A stretch of DNA of 64,000 nt, from contig NZ_WJBU01000014.1 of assembly GCF_009646335.1 (NCBI RefSeq), forward strand, positions 1-64,000, in the 5' to 3' direction. The stretch comes from Caenimonas koreensis DSM 17982. GTDB taxonomy: Bacteria; Pseudomonadota; Gammaproteobacteria; Burkholderiales; Burkholderiaceae_C. Of this stretch, positions 29,830 to 37,874 are shown in pieces. The translations under genes and the position numbers were made by a program. Every line of letters starts with the position of its first letter. Positions within the stretch are counted from its first letter, which is position 1. A model generated the notes under the pieces. It saw only the letters and a list, made by a program, of their open reading frames with translations. It did no database searches and was not told the DNA's origin.

Positions 29830-30783
29830 TTAAACAGTGGCACCGGCGTTGGGATCAGCAGGGTCCTCGTCCTTCTTTGTTGCGGATTTGACGAGGTCTT
29901 CCCGCTTGATGCCGAGCCACATTGCAATGGCCGCGGCGACGAAAACCGACGAGTAGATGCCAAACAGGATGCCGATCGTCAGCGCCATGGCGAAGTAATG
30001 CAGCGTCGGGCCGCCGAACAGCAGCATCGACAGCACCATGATCTGCGTGGACCCGTGCGTAATGATGGTGCGGCTGATCGTCGAAGTGATGGCGTTGTCG
30101 ATCACCTGCACCGTGTTCATCTTGCGGTAGCGCCGGAAGTTCTCGCGGATCCGGTCGAAGATCACGACCGACTCGTTCACCGAGTAGCCCAGCACGGCCA
30201 GCACCGCCGCGAGCACCGCCAGCGAAAACTCCCACTGGAAGAACGCGAAAAAGCCCAGGATGATCACCACGTCGTGCAAGTTGGCGATGATGGCCGCCAC
30301 TGCAAACTTCCACTCGAAGCGGAAGGCGAGGTACACCATGATGCCCACGACCACCATGCCCAGCGCCTTCAGGCCGTCGGTGGCCAGCTCCTCACCGACT
30401 TGCGGGCCGACGAATTCGGTGCGGCGAAGCTGCACATTGGGGTCAGCGGCCTTGAGCGCGCCGAGCACCTTCTCGCTTTGCTGCGCCGAGCTCACGCCCT
30501 TCTGGGCGGGCAGGCGGATGAGCACATCGCGCGAGGTGCCAAAGTTCTGCACCTGAACATCTGCGAAGCCCAGGCCCGCTACGGTCTTGCGAACACCTTC
30601 GACGTCGGCGGACTGCGAATAGCCCACTTCCATCACCGTGCCGCCGGTGAATTCAACCGACAGGTGCAAGCCCTTGGTGACGAGGAAGAACACCGCCGCC
30701 GCGAACGTCAGGAACGAGATGATGTTGAACACCAGCGCGTTCTCCATGAACGGGATGTCGCGCCGGATCTTGAAGAATTCCAC
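29830..30783 (-). CDS. Protein translocase subunit SecF
   Basis: 317 residues, six predicted membrane segments with a large periplasmic loop after the first. Uses the proton motive force with SecD to pull proteins through the SecYEG channel. Visible signatures: the VEFTGGTVMEVGYS start of the periplasmic domain, and the VLGYSVNESVVIFDRIRENFRRYR block with the Asp-Arg typical of SecF. Starts 10 bp after the secD stop. The C-terminal tail is acidic and short. Confidence 0.96.
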   Translation of the reverse strand: MEFFKIRRDIPFMENALVFNIISFLTFAAAVFFLVTKGLHLSVEFTGGTVMEVGYSQSADVEGVRKTVAGLGFADVQVQNFGTSRDVLIRLPAQKGVSSAQQSEKVLGALKAADPNVQLRRTEFVGPQVGEELATDGLKALGMVVVGIMVYLAFRFEWKFAVAAIIANLHDVVIILGFFAFFQWEFSLAVLAAVLAVLGYSVNESVVIFDRIRENFRRYRKMNTVQVIDNAITSTISRTIITHGSTQIMVLSMLLFGGPTLHYFAMALTIGILFGIYSSVFVAAAIAMWLGIKREDLVKSATKKDEDPADPNAGATV

Positions 30784-30793
30784 CTGTGTCCCC

Positions 30794-32677
30794 TTAGTCT
30801 GCTTTGGCTACGGCGCCGTCCGCATCGGGGCGCCATACCGTGCCAATCGATACCGACTTCAGCTTCTTCTGGCGGCCATACCAGAGGTTGACGAGGCCGC
30901 GCGAGAAGAACACCGCCGAGAACATCGACGTGAGGATGCCGATGCAGTGCACAACGGCGAAGCCGCGCACCGGCCCCGAGCCGAATGCAAGCAGCGCCAC
31001 ACCCGCAATGAGCGTCGTGATGTTCGAGTCGAAGATGGTTCCCCATGCCCGCTCGTAGCCCGCATTGATCGCGGCCTGCGGCGACGCGCCGTTGCGCAAC
31101 TCCTCTCGCACGCGTTCGTTGATCAGCACGTTCGAGTCGATGGCCATGCCCAGCGCAAGCGCCATGGCGGCCATGCCGGGCAGCGTCAACGTGGCCTGCA
31201 GCATCGACAACACCGCCACCAGCAAGAGCAGGTTGACGGCCAGCGCGATGCCTGAGAACAGGCCGAACAGCATGTAGTAGATCGCCATGAAGGCGCAGAT
31301 CACCGCAAAGCCCCAGGCCACCGAGTGGAAGCCCTTGGTGATGTTCTCGGCACCGAGCGTCGGGCCGATGGTGAATTCCTCGATGATTTCCATGGGCGCA
31401 GCCAGCGAGCCGGCACGCAGCAGCAGCGCTGTGTCAGCCGCCTCCACCGTGGTCATGCGGCCGGAGATCTGCACGCGGCCACCGCCGATTTCGCTGCGGA
31501 TCACCGGCGCCGTCACGACTTCGCCCTTGCCCTTTTCGAACAGCAGGATGGCCATGCGCTTGCCGACGTTCTCGCGCGTGATGTCGCGGAAGATGCGCGA
31601 GCCTTTGGAATCCAGCGTCAGGTGCACGGCGGCTTCCTGCGTCTGGTTGTCAAAGCCCGGCTGAGCGTCGGTGAGGTTCTCGCCCGTGAGGATGACCTGC
31701 TTCTTGACGATCACCGGTGCGCCGCTGCGCTCGAGGTACTTCTCGGCACCGAACGGCACGGGGCCTGCGCCGATGGCGGCGGAACTCGCTTCGCTGCTTT
31801 CATCGACCAGCCGCACTTCGAGCGTGGCCGTGCGACCAATGATGCTCTTGACGCGATTGGGGTCCTGGATGCCGGGCAGCTGCACGACGATGCGGTCAAG
31901 GCCCTGCTGCTGGATCACCGGCTCGGCGACACCGAGCTCGTTGATGCGGTTGTGCAGCGTGACGATGTTCTGCTTGAGCGCCTGCTCCTGGATGCGGCGG
32001 CCGGCTTCGGGCTTGATGACCGCAGTCAACTTCGAATCAGTGCCGCTCGTCGTGTCAGTGGCCTGCAGGTCAGGGAACTGGTCCGCGATGATGGCCTGCG
32101 TGGCCTTGAGGCCTTCAGCGTCTTTGAAGGCGATCTCGATTGCCTGGTTGTTGCGGTTGATGCCGTTGTGGCGAATGCTCTTCTCGCGCATGCTGGAGCG
32201 CAGGTCGCCCGCGAGCGATTCAGCCTTCTTGGACAGTGCGGCCTGCATATCGACTTGCAGCAGCAAGTGCACACCGCCGCGCAGGTCGAGGCCCAGGTAC
32301 ATCGGGAACGCGTGCAGCGCCGTGAGCCACGTGGGCGAGCTGGAGATCAGGTTCAGCGCGACGACATAGCTTTCGTCGGCTGCGTCGGGCACGAGCGCCT
32401 TCTTGATCGCGTCGCGGGCCTTGAGCTGCGTGTCCGTGTCACGAAAGCGCGCCTTGATGCCCACGTTGTCGATCGTGACGAAGTCGGCCTTGATGCCCGC
32501 TGCGGTCAGGGCCTGCTCAACCTTCGCCTGCGTGGACGTATCGACCTTCACGGTCGCCTTGCCCGCCGACACCTGCACGGCCGGCGCCTCGCCAAAGAAG
32601 TTGGGGGCCGTGTACAGCGCCCCAATCACCAGCGCGACCAAAATGATCGCGTATTTCCAGATTGCGTATCTATTCAT
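30794..32677 (-). CDS. Protein translocase subunit SecD
   Basis: 627 residues: an N-terminal membrane helix, a long periplasmic domain (P1 head and base, with GLDLRGGVHLLLQVDM), then five more helices including GMAIDSNVLINERVREELR with the conserved Asp and Arg used in proton transport. Forms the SecDF-YajC complex with its neighbours. The ATG at 32677 follows a 98-bp spacer after yajC that holds a short imperfect tandem repeat (caacgccc/caacgctc, about 32748-32771). Length fits the family. Confidence 0.96.
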   Translation of the reverse strand: MNRYAIWKYAIILVALVIGALYTAPNFFGEAPAVQVSAGKATVKVDTSTQAKVEQALTAAGIKADFVTIDNVGIKARFRDTDTQLKARDAIKKALVPDAADESYVVALNLISSSPTWLTALHAFPMYLGLDLRGGVHLLLQVDMQAALSKKAESLAGDLRSSMREKSIRHNGINRNNQAIEIAFKDAEGLKATQAIIADQFPDLQATDTTSGTDSKLTAVIKPEAGRRIQEQALKQNIVTLHNRINELGVAEPVIQQQGLDRIVVQLPGIQDPNRVKSIIGRTATLEVRLVDESSEASSAAIGAGPVPFGAEKYLERSGAPVIVKKQVILTGENLTDAQPGFDNQTQEAAVHLTLDSKGSRIFRDITRENVGKRMAILLFEKGKGEVVTAPVIRSEIGGGRVQISGRMTTVEAADTALLLRAGSLAAPMEIIEEFTIGPTLGAENITKGFHSVAWGFAVICAFMAIYYMLFGLFSGIALAVNLLLLVAVLSMLQATLTLPGMAAMALALGMAIDSNVLINERVREELRNGASPQAAINAGYERAWGTIFDSNITTLIAGVALLAFGSGPVRGFAVVHCIGILTSMFSAVFFSRGLVNLWYGRQKKLKSVSIGTVWRPDADGAVAKAD

Positions 32678-32775
32678 TGCGTTCGGCGTCCGGCGGTATG
32701 CGTCAGGTGACAGGCGTCGGGCGTCATCTCAAGCACCAAGCAACCCGCTCAACGCCCAACGCTCAACGCCCAACC

Positions 32776-33096
32776 TCATTTGATAGTGCCCTTGGGCAGA
32801 ACTTGAATGACTGCGCTGCGCTGCAGCTGTACTTCGACGCCATTGGCGATATCAACGCTGATATAGCCTTCGCCGAGCTTGGTGACCTTGCCCAGCATGC
32901 CGCCTGCAGTGGCGACTTCATCGCCCTTGGCCAGCGCATCGATCATCGCGCGATGCTCTTTCTGCTTTTTCATCTGCGGGCGGATCATGACGAAATACAG
33001 CACAACGAACATCAGCACCAGGGGTGCCATGCTCATGAGCGACGACGTCGTGTCGCCACCGGCGGCGGTTTGGGCGAAGGCGGAAGGAATGAACAC
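32776..33096 (-). CDS. Preprotein translocase subunit YajC
   Basis: 106 residues, one membrane helix (about 20-40) then a cytoplasmic KKQKEHRAMIDALAKGDEVATAGGMLGKV domain typical of YajC. Accessory to SecDF. The start is GTG at 33096, read as MFIPSAFAQ, with a GGAGA site nine bases upstream. The tgt gene that usually precedes yajC is absent; the upstream gene is the indolepyruvate oxidoreductase. Confidence 0.95.
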   Translation of the reverse strand: MFIPSAFAQTAAGGDTTSSLMSMAPLVLMFVVLYFVMIRPQMKKQKEHRAMIDALAKGDEVATAGGMLGKVTKLGEGYISVDIANGVEVQLQRSAVIQVLPKGTIK

Positions 33097-33146
33097 GGGA
33101 TGAGTCTCCGGGATGGGATGGATATCGATGCAGATCGCGCACGATC

Positions 33147-33174
33147 AAGCAGGCATAAACCCTTATGCCTGCTT
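33147..33174. terminator. Perfect 12-bp hairpin between the oxidoreductase gene and yajC
   Basis: aagcaggcataa pairs perfectly with ttatgcctgctt around a four-base loop. On the minus strand it follows the oxidoreductase gene but lacks a clear T run, so it may be a weak terminator or an RNA-stability hairpin. The remainder of 33175-33301 shows nothing else. Confidence 0.5.
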
Positions 33175-33301
33175 CGGGCGAAAGCCTTCGATTGTATGCG
33201 GCGATGCTGCCAGTCATAAGTTGTAAACCCCGGCAACAGGCAGGGCAATGAGGTGCCTTGCCACTGGGCCGGCGCAGCCCTTGCGCCGCCCAGATGGTGA
33301 G

Positions 33302-36300
33302 TCAAGCCGCCTGGCGCACCGCCGCTGTGCCGCGCCATTGCGCCATCAGCCGCTCCCACTGCGGCCGGGCCAGCGCAAGGTGGCGCTCCTTCACGTGGCC
33401 ATAGCCCTTGATGAGCTCGGGAACGCGCGCGATCTCCACGGCAAGGCCGTGATTGGCGGCATCCAGCGTGCGAAGCACTTCTTCGACACTGGCGCGGTAT
33501 TCGCCGATCAAGGCCCGTTCGGTGCGGCGCTCGTGCGTCCTGCCAAAGATGTCGAAAGCCGTGCCGCGCAGCCCCTTCAGCCTGGCCAGCAGCTTGAAGC
33601 CGGTGAGCATCCACGGGCCGAACTTCTGTTTGACGAGTTCGCCCTTGTCATTGCGCCGCGCGATCATCGGCGGCGCGAGGTGGAAGTTGACCTGGTAGTC
33701 GCCTTCGAACATCGCGGCGATCTTTTCCGCAAAGCCCGTGTCGGTGTGCAGGCGGGCCACCTCGTATTCGTCCTTGTAGGCCATCAGCTTGAACAGGTAG
33801 CGCGCGACGGCTTCGCTCAACGCCGTCTTGCCCAGCTTGCTTTCCGCTGCGCGCACGCTTTCCACAAATGACTGGTATTGCTGCGCATACGCTGCGTCCT
33901 GGTACTGCGTGAGGAATTCAACCCTGCGCTCCACCAAGGCTTCCAGTGTGTCGCGCTTCTTGAACTCGATCACCTGCGCGGGCGTGAGCAACGCCTCGAC
34001 CGAGGCCCAGTCGTGCGCGGCGCGGCGGCCCCATTCGAAGGCCGCCTTGTTGTTGTCGACCTGCACGCCGTTGAGCTCCATGGCCCGCACGAGCGATTCG
34101 CGCCCCAGCGGAATCCAGCCCTTTTGCCAGGCGTAGCCCAGCATCATCGGGTTGGTGTAAATGCTGTCGCCCATCAGCTTGGACGACACGGCATCTGCAT
34201 TGAATGCGCCAACACCTTCGGCGCCCACGGCTTTGGCGATTTCCCCCGCGCAGGCATCCGCCGGATTGGCCCAGTTCGCGTTCTTCACGAATGCTGCTGT
34301 GGGCGTGCTGTGCGAGTTGAGCGCGACATGCGTGCGGCCCTCGCGCATGCGCAGCACAGTCTCCTTGCCGGCCGTGACGATGGGGTCGCAGCCGATGATC
34401 AAGTCAGCGCCCGCCATGCCGACCTTGGTCGTGCGGATGTCTTCGGCGCGCTCGCCGATCAGCACGTGGCTCCACGTCGCGCCGCCCTTTTGCGCGAGCC
34501 CCGCCGAGTCCTGCGTGATGATGCCTTTGCCTTCAATGTGGCCCGCCATGCCGAGCAACTGCCCGATCGTGATCACGCCCGTGCCACCGACACCGGCCAC
34601 CACGATGCCCCACGCCCCGTTGATGCGCGGCAGCACGGGCTCGGGCAACGTGCCCGTCATCTCGAACGGTGAGACCGACTTGGTTTTGGCCTTGCCCTTG
34701 AGCTTGCCGCCCTCGACGGTGACGAAGCTCGGGCAGAAGCCTTTGAGGCAGCTCGTGTCCTTGTTGCAGGTGTTCTGGTTGATCGTGCGCTTGCGGCCGA
34801 ACTCGGTTTCAAGCGGCTCGACTGACAGGCAATTGCTCTTGGCGCTGCAGTCGCCACAGCCTTCGCACACCAGGTCGTTGATCACGACGCGCACGGCCGG
34901 GTCAACCATCTTTCCGCGCTTGCGGCGGCGGCGCTTTTCAGTCGCACAGGTCTGGTCGTAAATGATGGCCGTCGTGCCTTTGAGCGTGCGGAACTCGCGC
35001 TGGATTTTGTCGAGCTCATCGCGGTGGTGCACCTGCACACCCGGCGGCAATTTCGCGAGTGTGTATTTCTCTGGCTCGTCCGTCACGATGACGAGCTTCG
35101 TCACGCCTTCCGCCGTCAGGCTGTGCGCGATCTGCAGCACGCTGTGGCCCTCGGGCCGCTCGCCGACTTGCTGGCCGCCTGTCATCGCGACGGCATCGTT
35201 GTAGAGCACCTTGTAGGTGATGTTCACGCCCGACGCGATCGACTGGCGGATGGCAAGCAGCCCGCTGTGAAAGTACGTGCCGTCGCCCAGGTTCGCGAAC
35301 ACGTGATCTTCGGTTGTGAACGGCGCCTGGCCGACCCACGGCACGCCTTCGCCGCCCATCTGCGTGAAGCCGATGGTCGAGCGGTCCATCCACGTCGCCA
35401 TGAAGTGGCAGCCGATGCCTGCCAGTGCGCGCGAGCCTTCCGGCACCACGGTGGAGGTGTTGTGCGGGCAGCCCGAGCAGAACCACGGCGCGCGGTCACC
35501 CTTGACCTCCAGCACATCCATCGAGCGCTCTTTTGCTTCAAGGATGGCGAGCTGCGCGTCGATGCGCGCGCTGATGTCGGCATCGACGCCGAGCTTCTTC
35601 AGCCGCTTGGCAATCGCGCGCGCAATCAGTGCGGGCGAGAGGTCAGCGTTTGCGCGCAGCAGCGTTTGCCCGATCGGGTTGGGCAGCGACCATTCACCAC
35701 CCGAATAGTCGCCGCCCGCTTCCTCGAACTTGCCGAGCACGTTGGGCCGCACGTCGGGCCGCCAGTTGTAGAGCTCTTCCTTGATCTGGTATTCGATGAC
35801 CTGGCGCTTTTCTTCGACAACAAGAATCTCGCGCAGGCCGGTGGCAAATGCGCGCGTGATCTGCGCCTCGAGCGGCCACACCACACCCACTTTGTGCACG
35901 CGAACGCCGATGCGGCGGCAGGTGTCGTCGTCCAGCCCTAGGTCGAGCAGGGCCTGGCGCATGTCGTTGTAGGCCTTGCCGCTCGCGATGAGGCCGAAGC
36001 GGTCGTTCGGGCCTTCGATCACGTTGTAGTTCAGCCGGTTCGCGCGGATGTACGCCAGCGCCGCGTACCACTTGTAGTCGAACAGGCGCGCCTCCTGTTC
36101 GAGCGCGTTGTCCGGCCAGCGGATGTGCAGGCCGCCTGGCGGCATCTCAAAGTCGGTCGGGATGCGGATATCGACGCGCTCCGGATCGATCATCGCGGTG
36201 GACGCCGATTCAACGACCTCCTGGATCGTCTTCATGCCCGACCACAGGCCCGAGTAGCGGCTGAGCGCGATGGCGTGGATGCCCTGGTCGAGGATTTCCT

Positions 36301-36865
36301 GCACGTTCGCCGGGAAGAACACCGGCAGGCCGCACGCCTTGAAGATGTGGTCGCTCTGGTGCGCGGCCGTCGAGCTCTTGGCGACGTGGTCGTCACCGGC
36401 CACTGCAATCACGCCGCCCCAGGGCGTGGTGCCTGCCATGTTCGCGTGCTTGAACACATCGGACGTTCGGTCCACGCCCGGCCCCTTGCCGTACCAGATG
36501 CCGAACACGCCATCGAACTTGTGTTTGTCTTGCGGCACGAACCCGAGTTGCTGCGTGCCCCACAACGCCGTCGCTGCCAGCTCTTCGTTCACGCCCGGCT
36601 GGAAAACGATGTTCTGTGCCTTGAGGTATTTGCTCGCGTTCCACAGCGCCTGGTCGTAGCCGCCGAGCGGCGAGCCGCGATAGCCACTGATGAAGCCCGC
36701 CGTGTTCTTGCCGGCGTTCGCATCGCGCAGGCGCTGCAGCATGGGCAGCTTCACCAGCGCCTGCACGCCGCTCATGAAAGCGCGGCCGTAGTCCAGCGAA
36801 TACTTGTCGTCGAGCGTGACGGTTTCGAGGGCTTTGCGAATGTGTTCGGGCAGGGGGGCGTTCAT
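33302..36865 (-). CDS. Single-chain indolepyruvate:ferredoxin oxidoreductase
   Basis: Oxidatively decarboxylates aryl-pyruvates (and perhaps other 2-oxo acids) to acyl-CoA with electrons passed to ferredoxin. The 1187 residues fuse IorA- and IorB-type parts. The N-terminal pyrimidine-binding region has FISGYRGSPLGGYDQAL; the thiamine-diphosphate region has FCSGCPHNTST and LGDGTYFHSGLLAIRQSI (near 533); a ferredoxin-like insert has CEGCGDCSAKSNC (near 667) and CNKDTSCLKGFCP; the gamma-type domain has GVGGTGVITIGQLLGMAGH. This fused form is usual in Burkholderiales amino acid catabolism. No ferredoxin gene or regulator is adjacent. Confidence 0.92.
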   Translation of the reverse strand: MNAPLPEHIRKALETVTLDDKYSLDYGRAFMSGVQALVKLPMLQRLRDANAGKNTAGFISGYRGSPLGGYDQALWNASKYLKAQNIVFQPGVNEELAATALWGTQQLGFVPQDKHKFDGVFGIWYGKGPGVDRTSDVFKHANMAGTTPWGGVIAVAGDDHVAKSSTAAHQSDHIFKACGLPVFFPANVQEILDQGIHAIALSRYSGLWSGMKTIQEVVESASTAMIDPERVDIRIPTDFEMPPGGLHIRWPDNALEQEARLFDYKWYAALAYIRANRLNYNVIEGPNDRFGLIASGKAYNDMRQALLDLGLDDDTCRRIGVRVHKVGVVWPLEAQITRAFATGLREILVVEEKRQVIEYQIKEELYNWRPDVRPNVLGKFEEAGGDYSGGEWSLPNPIGQTLLRANADLSPALIARAIAKRLKKLGVDADISARIDAQLAILEAKERSMDVLEVKGDRAPWFCSGCPHNTSTVVPEGSRALAGIGCHFMATWMDRSTIGFTQMGGEGVPWVGQAPFTTEDHVFANLGDGTYFHSGLLAIRQSIASGVNITYKVLYNDAVAMTGGQQVGERPEGHSVLQIAHSLTAEGVTKLVIVTDEPEKYTLAKLPPGVQVHHRDELDKIQREFRTLKGTTAIIYDQTCATEKRRRRKRGKMVDPAVRVVINDLVCEGCGDCSAKSNCLSVEPLETEFGRKRTINQNTCNKDTSCLKGFCPSFVTVEGGKLKGKAKTKSVSPFEMTGTLPEPVLPRINGAWGIVVAGVGGTGVITIGQLLGMAGHIEGKGIITQDSAGLAQKGGATWSHVLIGERAEDIRTTKVGMAGADLIIGCDPIVTAGKETVLRMREGRTHVALNSHSTPTAAFVKNANWANPADACAGEIAKAVGAEGVGAFNADAVSSKLMGDSIYTNPMMLGYAWQKGWIPLGRESLVRAMELNGVQVDNNKAAFEWGRRAAHDWASVEALLTPAQVIEFKKRDTLEALVERRVEFLTQYQDAAYAQQYQSFVESVRAAESKLGKTALSEAVARYLFKLMAYKDEYEVARLHTDTGFAEKIAAMFEGDYQVNFHLAPPMIARRNDKGELVKQKFGPWMLTGFKLLARLKGLRGTAFDIFGRTHERRTERALIGEYRASVEEVLRTLDAANHGLAVEIARVPELIKGYGHVKERHLALARPQWERLMAQWRGTAAVRQAA

Positions 36866-36983
36866 AGGGAAGAAAGTGTAGGGAGAACGCCCCGATATGT
36901 CTTTGCTTTCGCGGGTGGCGCGAGGGTTATCCCGCAGGGAGCCTTGTTGGCTGCGTAGGCTGCTGTTGTCCGGGGTGGGCCAC

Positions 36984-37074
36984 GGGCGTGGGGGGGCCGG
37001 TTCACTCCGTGTCCCTCCGCCGCCCTATGGGCGAGCTCCTTCCTTAACCTGCGTGAACCGGCCACCCAACGCCC
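36984..37074 (-). repeat. Structured palindromic repeat, family A, copy 2 (inverted)
   Basis: Arms 36984-37004 and 37054-37074 pair over 21 positions with two G/T differences. The six bases next to the core are ggttca/tgaacc when read on the minus strand. The core (37005-37053) is diverged from copies 1 and 3, but keeps the purine-rich strand beginning cgcaggt and the gacacggag strand; its internal helix is cgccc/gggcg instead of cggcc/ggccg, a compensatory change. It lies between the VOC-family stop and the oxidoreductase start; the rest of 36866-37104 shows nothing clear. Confidence 0.82.
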
Positions 37075-37097
37075 GCGGCCTGCGCAGTGCGGTTGGC

Positions 37098-37115
37098 GAT
37101 CAACTCAGTGATTGC
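37098..37115 (+). repeat. 18-bp direct repeat at the 3' end of the VOC gene
   Basis: gatcaactcagtgattgc spans the stop codon of the VOC gene and is repeated exactly at 37676-37693, upstream of the same gene. The pair flanks the gene like a duplicated target or a duplicated 3' end. Confidence 0.8.
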
Positions 37116-37593
37116 GGCCGTGGCGCGCCGCCTCAATGGCGGCGATGTCGATGTTCTGCATCGTCATCATCGCGGCGAACACCCGCTTGGCCGCGGCCGG
37201 GTCCGGGTCGCTAATCCCGGCCATGAGTGCACGTGGCGTGATCTGCCACGACACGCCCCACTTGTCTTTGCACCAACCGCACTCGCTCGCTTGACCGCCG
37301 TTGCCCACGATGGCGTTCCACAGCCGATCGGTCTCGGCTTGGTCATCGGTTGCAACCTGGAACGAGAAGGCTTCGCTGTGCTTGAACATGGGTCCGCCGT
37401 TTATGCCCAGGCACGGAATGCCCATCACGGTGAATTCGACAGTCAGAACGTTGCCCTCTTTGCCGTTCGGATAGTCACCGGGCGCTCGATATACGGCCCC
37501 TACTGCGCTGTCTGGAAAGGTCGTCGCGTAAAACGTCGCGGCTTCCTCAGCTGTGCCGTCGTACCAGAGACAGATCGTGTTCTTTCTCATCAT
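37105..37593 (-). CDS. VOC-superfamily (PhnB-like) protein
   Basis: 162 residues starting MMRKNTICLWYDG, with the paired beta-alpha-beta-beta-beta modules of the vicinal-oxygen-chelate fold and the phrases TFYATTFPDSAVGAVYRAPGDYP and GGQASECGWCKDKWGVSWQITP that mark the PhnB-like 3-demethylubiquinone-methyltransferase-related group. Members of this group bind small ligands; the reaction is unknown and no methyltransferase motif is present. An AAGGAG site precedes the double ATG. The gene is flanked by an 18-bp direct repeat and by two inverted family A elements, suggesting it moves as cargo or was inserted here. Confidence 0.85.
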   Translation of the reverse strand: MMRKNTICLWYDGTAEEAATFYATTFPDSAVGAVYRAPGDYPNGKEGNVLTVEFTVMGIPCLGINGGPMFKHSEAFSFQVATDDQAETDRLWNAIVGNGGQASECGWCKDKWGVSWQITPRALMAGISDPDPAAAKRVFAAMMTMQNIDIAAIEAARHGRNH

Positions 37594-37675
37594 CGGGCTG
37601 CTCCTTGAAATGTGCGATTTTCAAGTGATTTGGTGTCGTTTGGCAGCCTTCTGGGGATAGCCAAGGGTGCCGGAT

Positions 37676-37693
37676 GATCAACTCAGTGATTGC
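37676..37693 (+). repeat. 18-bp direct repeat upstream of the VOC gene
   Basis: Exact second copy of gatcaactcagtgattgc (first at 37098-37115). In the minus-strand reading it would also end a frame in Asn-His-stop, like the VOC gene, but no other homology to that gene extends from it. Confidence 0.8.
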
Positions 37694-37755
37694 CCCATTC
37701 CGAATGAACAAAGCGCAGCCGCGATCACCGAGTAAATCGATGACCGCGCTGCTTA

Positions 37756-37861
37756 GAACTGCGAGCGCCGGGTGGCCTTTTCCCGCAGGTAAAGAAGGGA
37801 GCCCGGCCTCGTGGCCGGCGGAATGACACGGAGGGAAAAGGCCACCCGGCGTTCGCAGTTC
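37756..37861 (+). repeat. Structured palindromic repeat, family A, copy 3
   Basis: Arms 37756-37783 and 37834-37861 pair over 28 positions with one mismatch. The 50-bp core (37784-37833) is identical to that of copy 1 over 37 kb away, yet the flanking stem bases are different and still complementary. It begins just 14 bp past the PhoX-like stop codon in that gene's direction of transcription, the place of a terminator. The rest of 37594-37874 holds only the 18-bp repeat. Confidence 0.87.
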
Positions 37862-37874
37862 CGCCCTGAACGAA

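Noticed and set aside
28287..30891. Long plus-strand frames across the DUF1631 glycine-rich region and secF
   Set aside because: Composition artefact of the repeat strand; secF and DUF1631 on the minus strand are certain.
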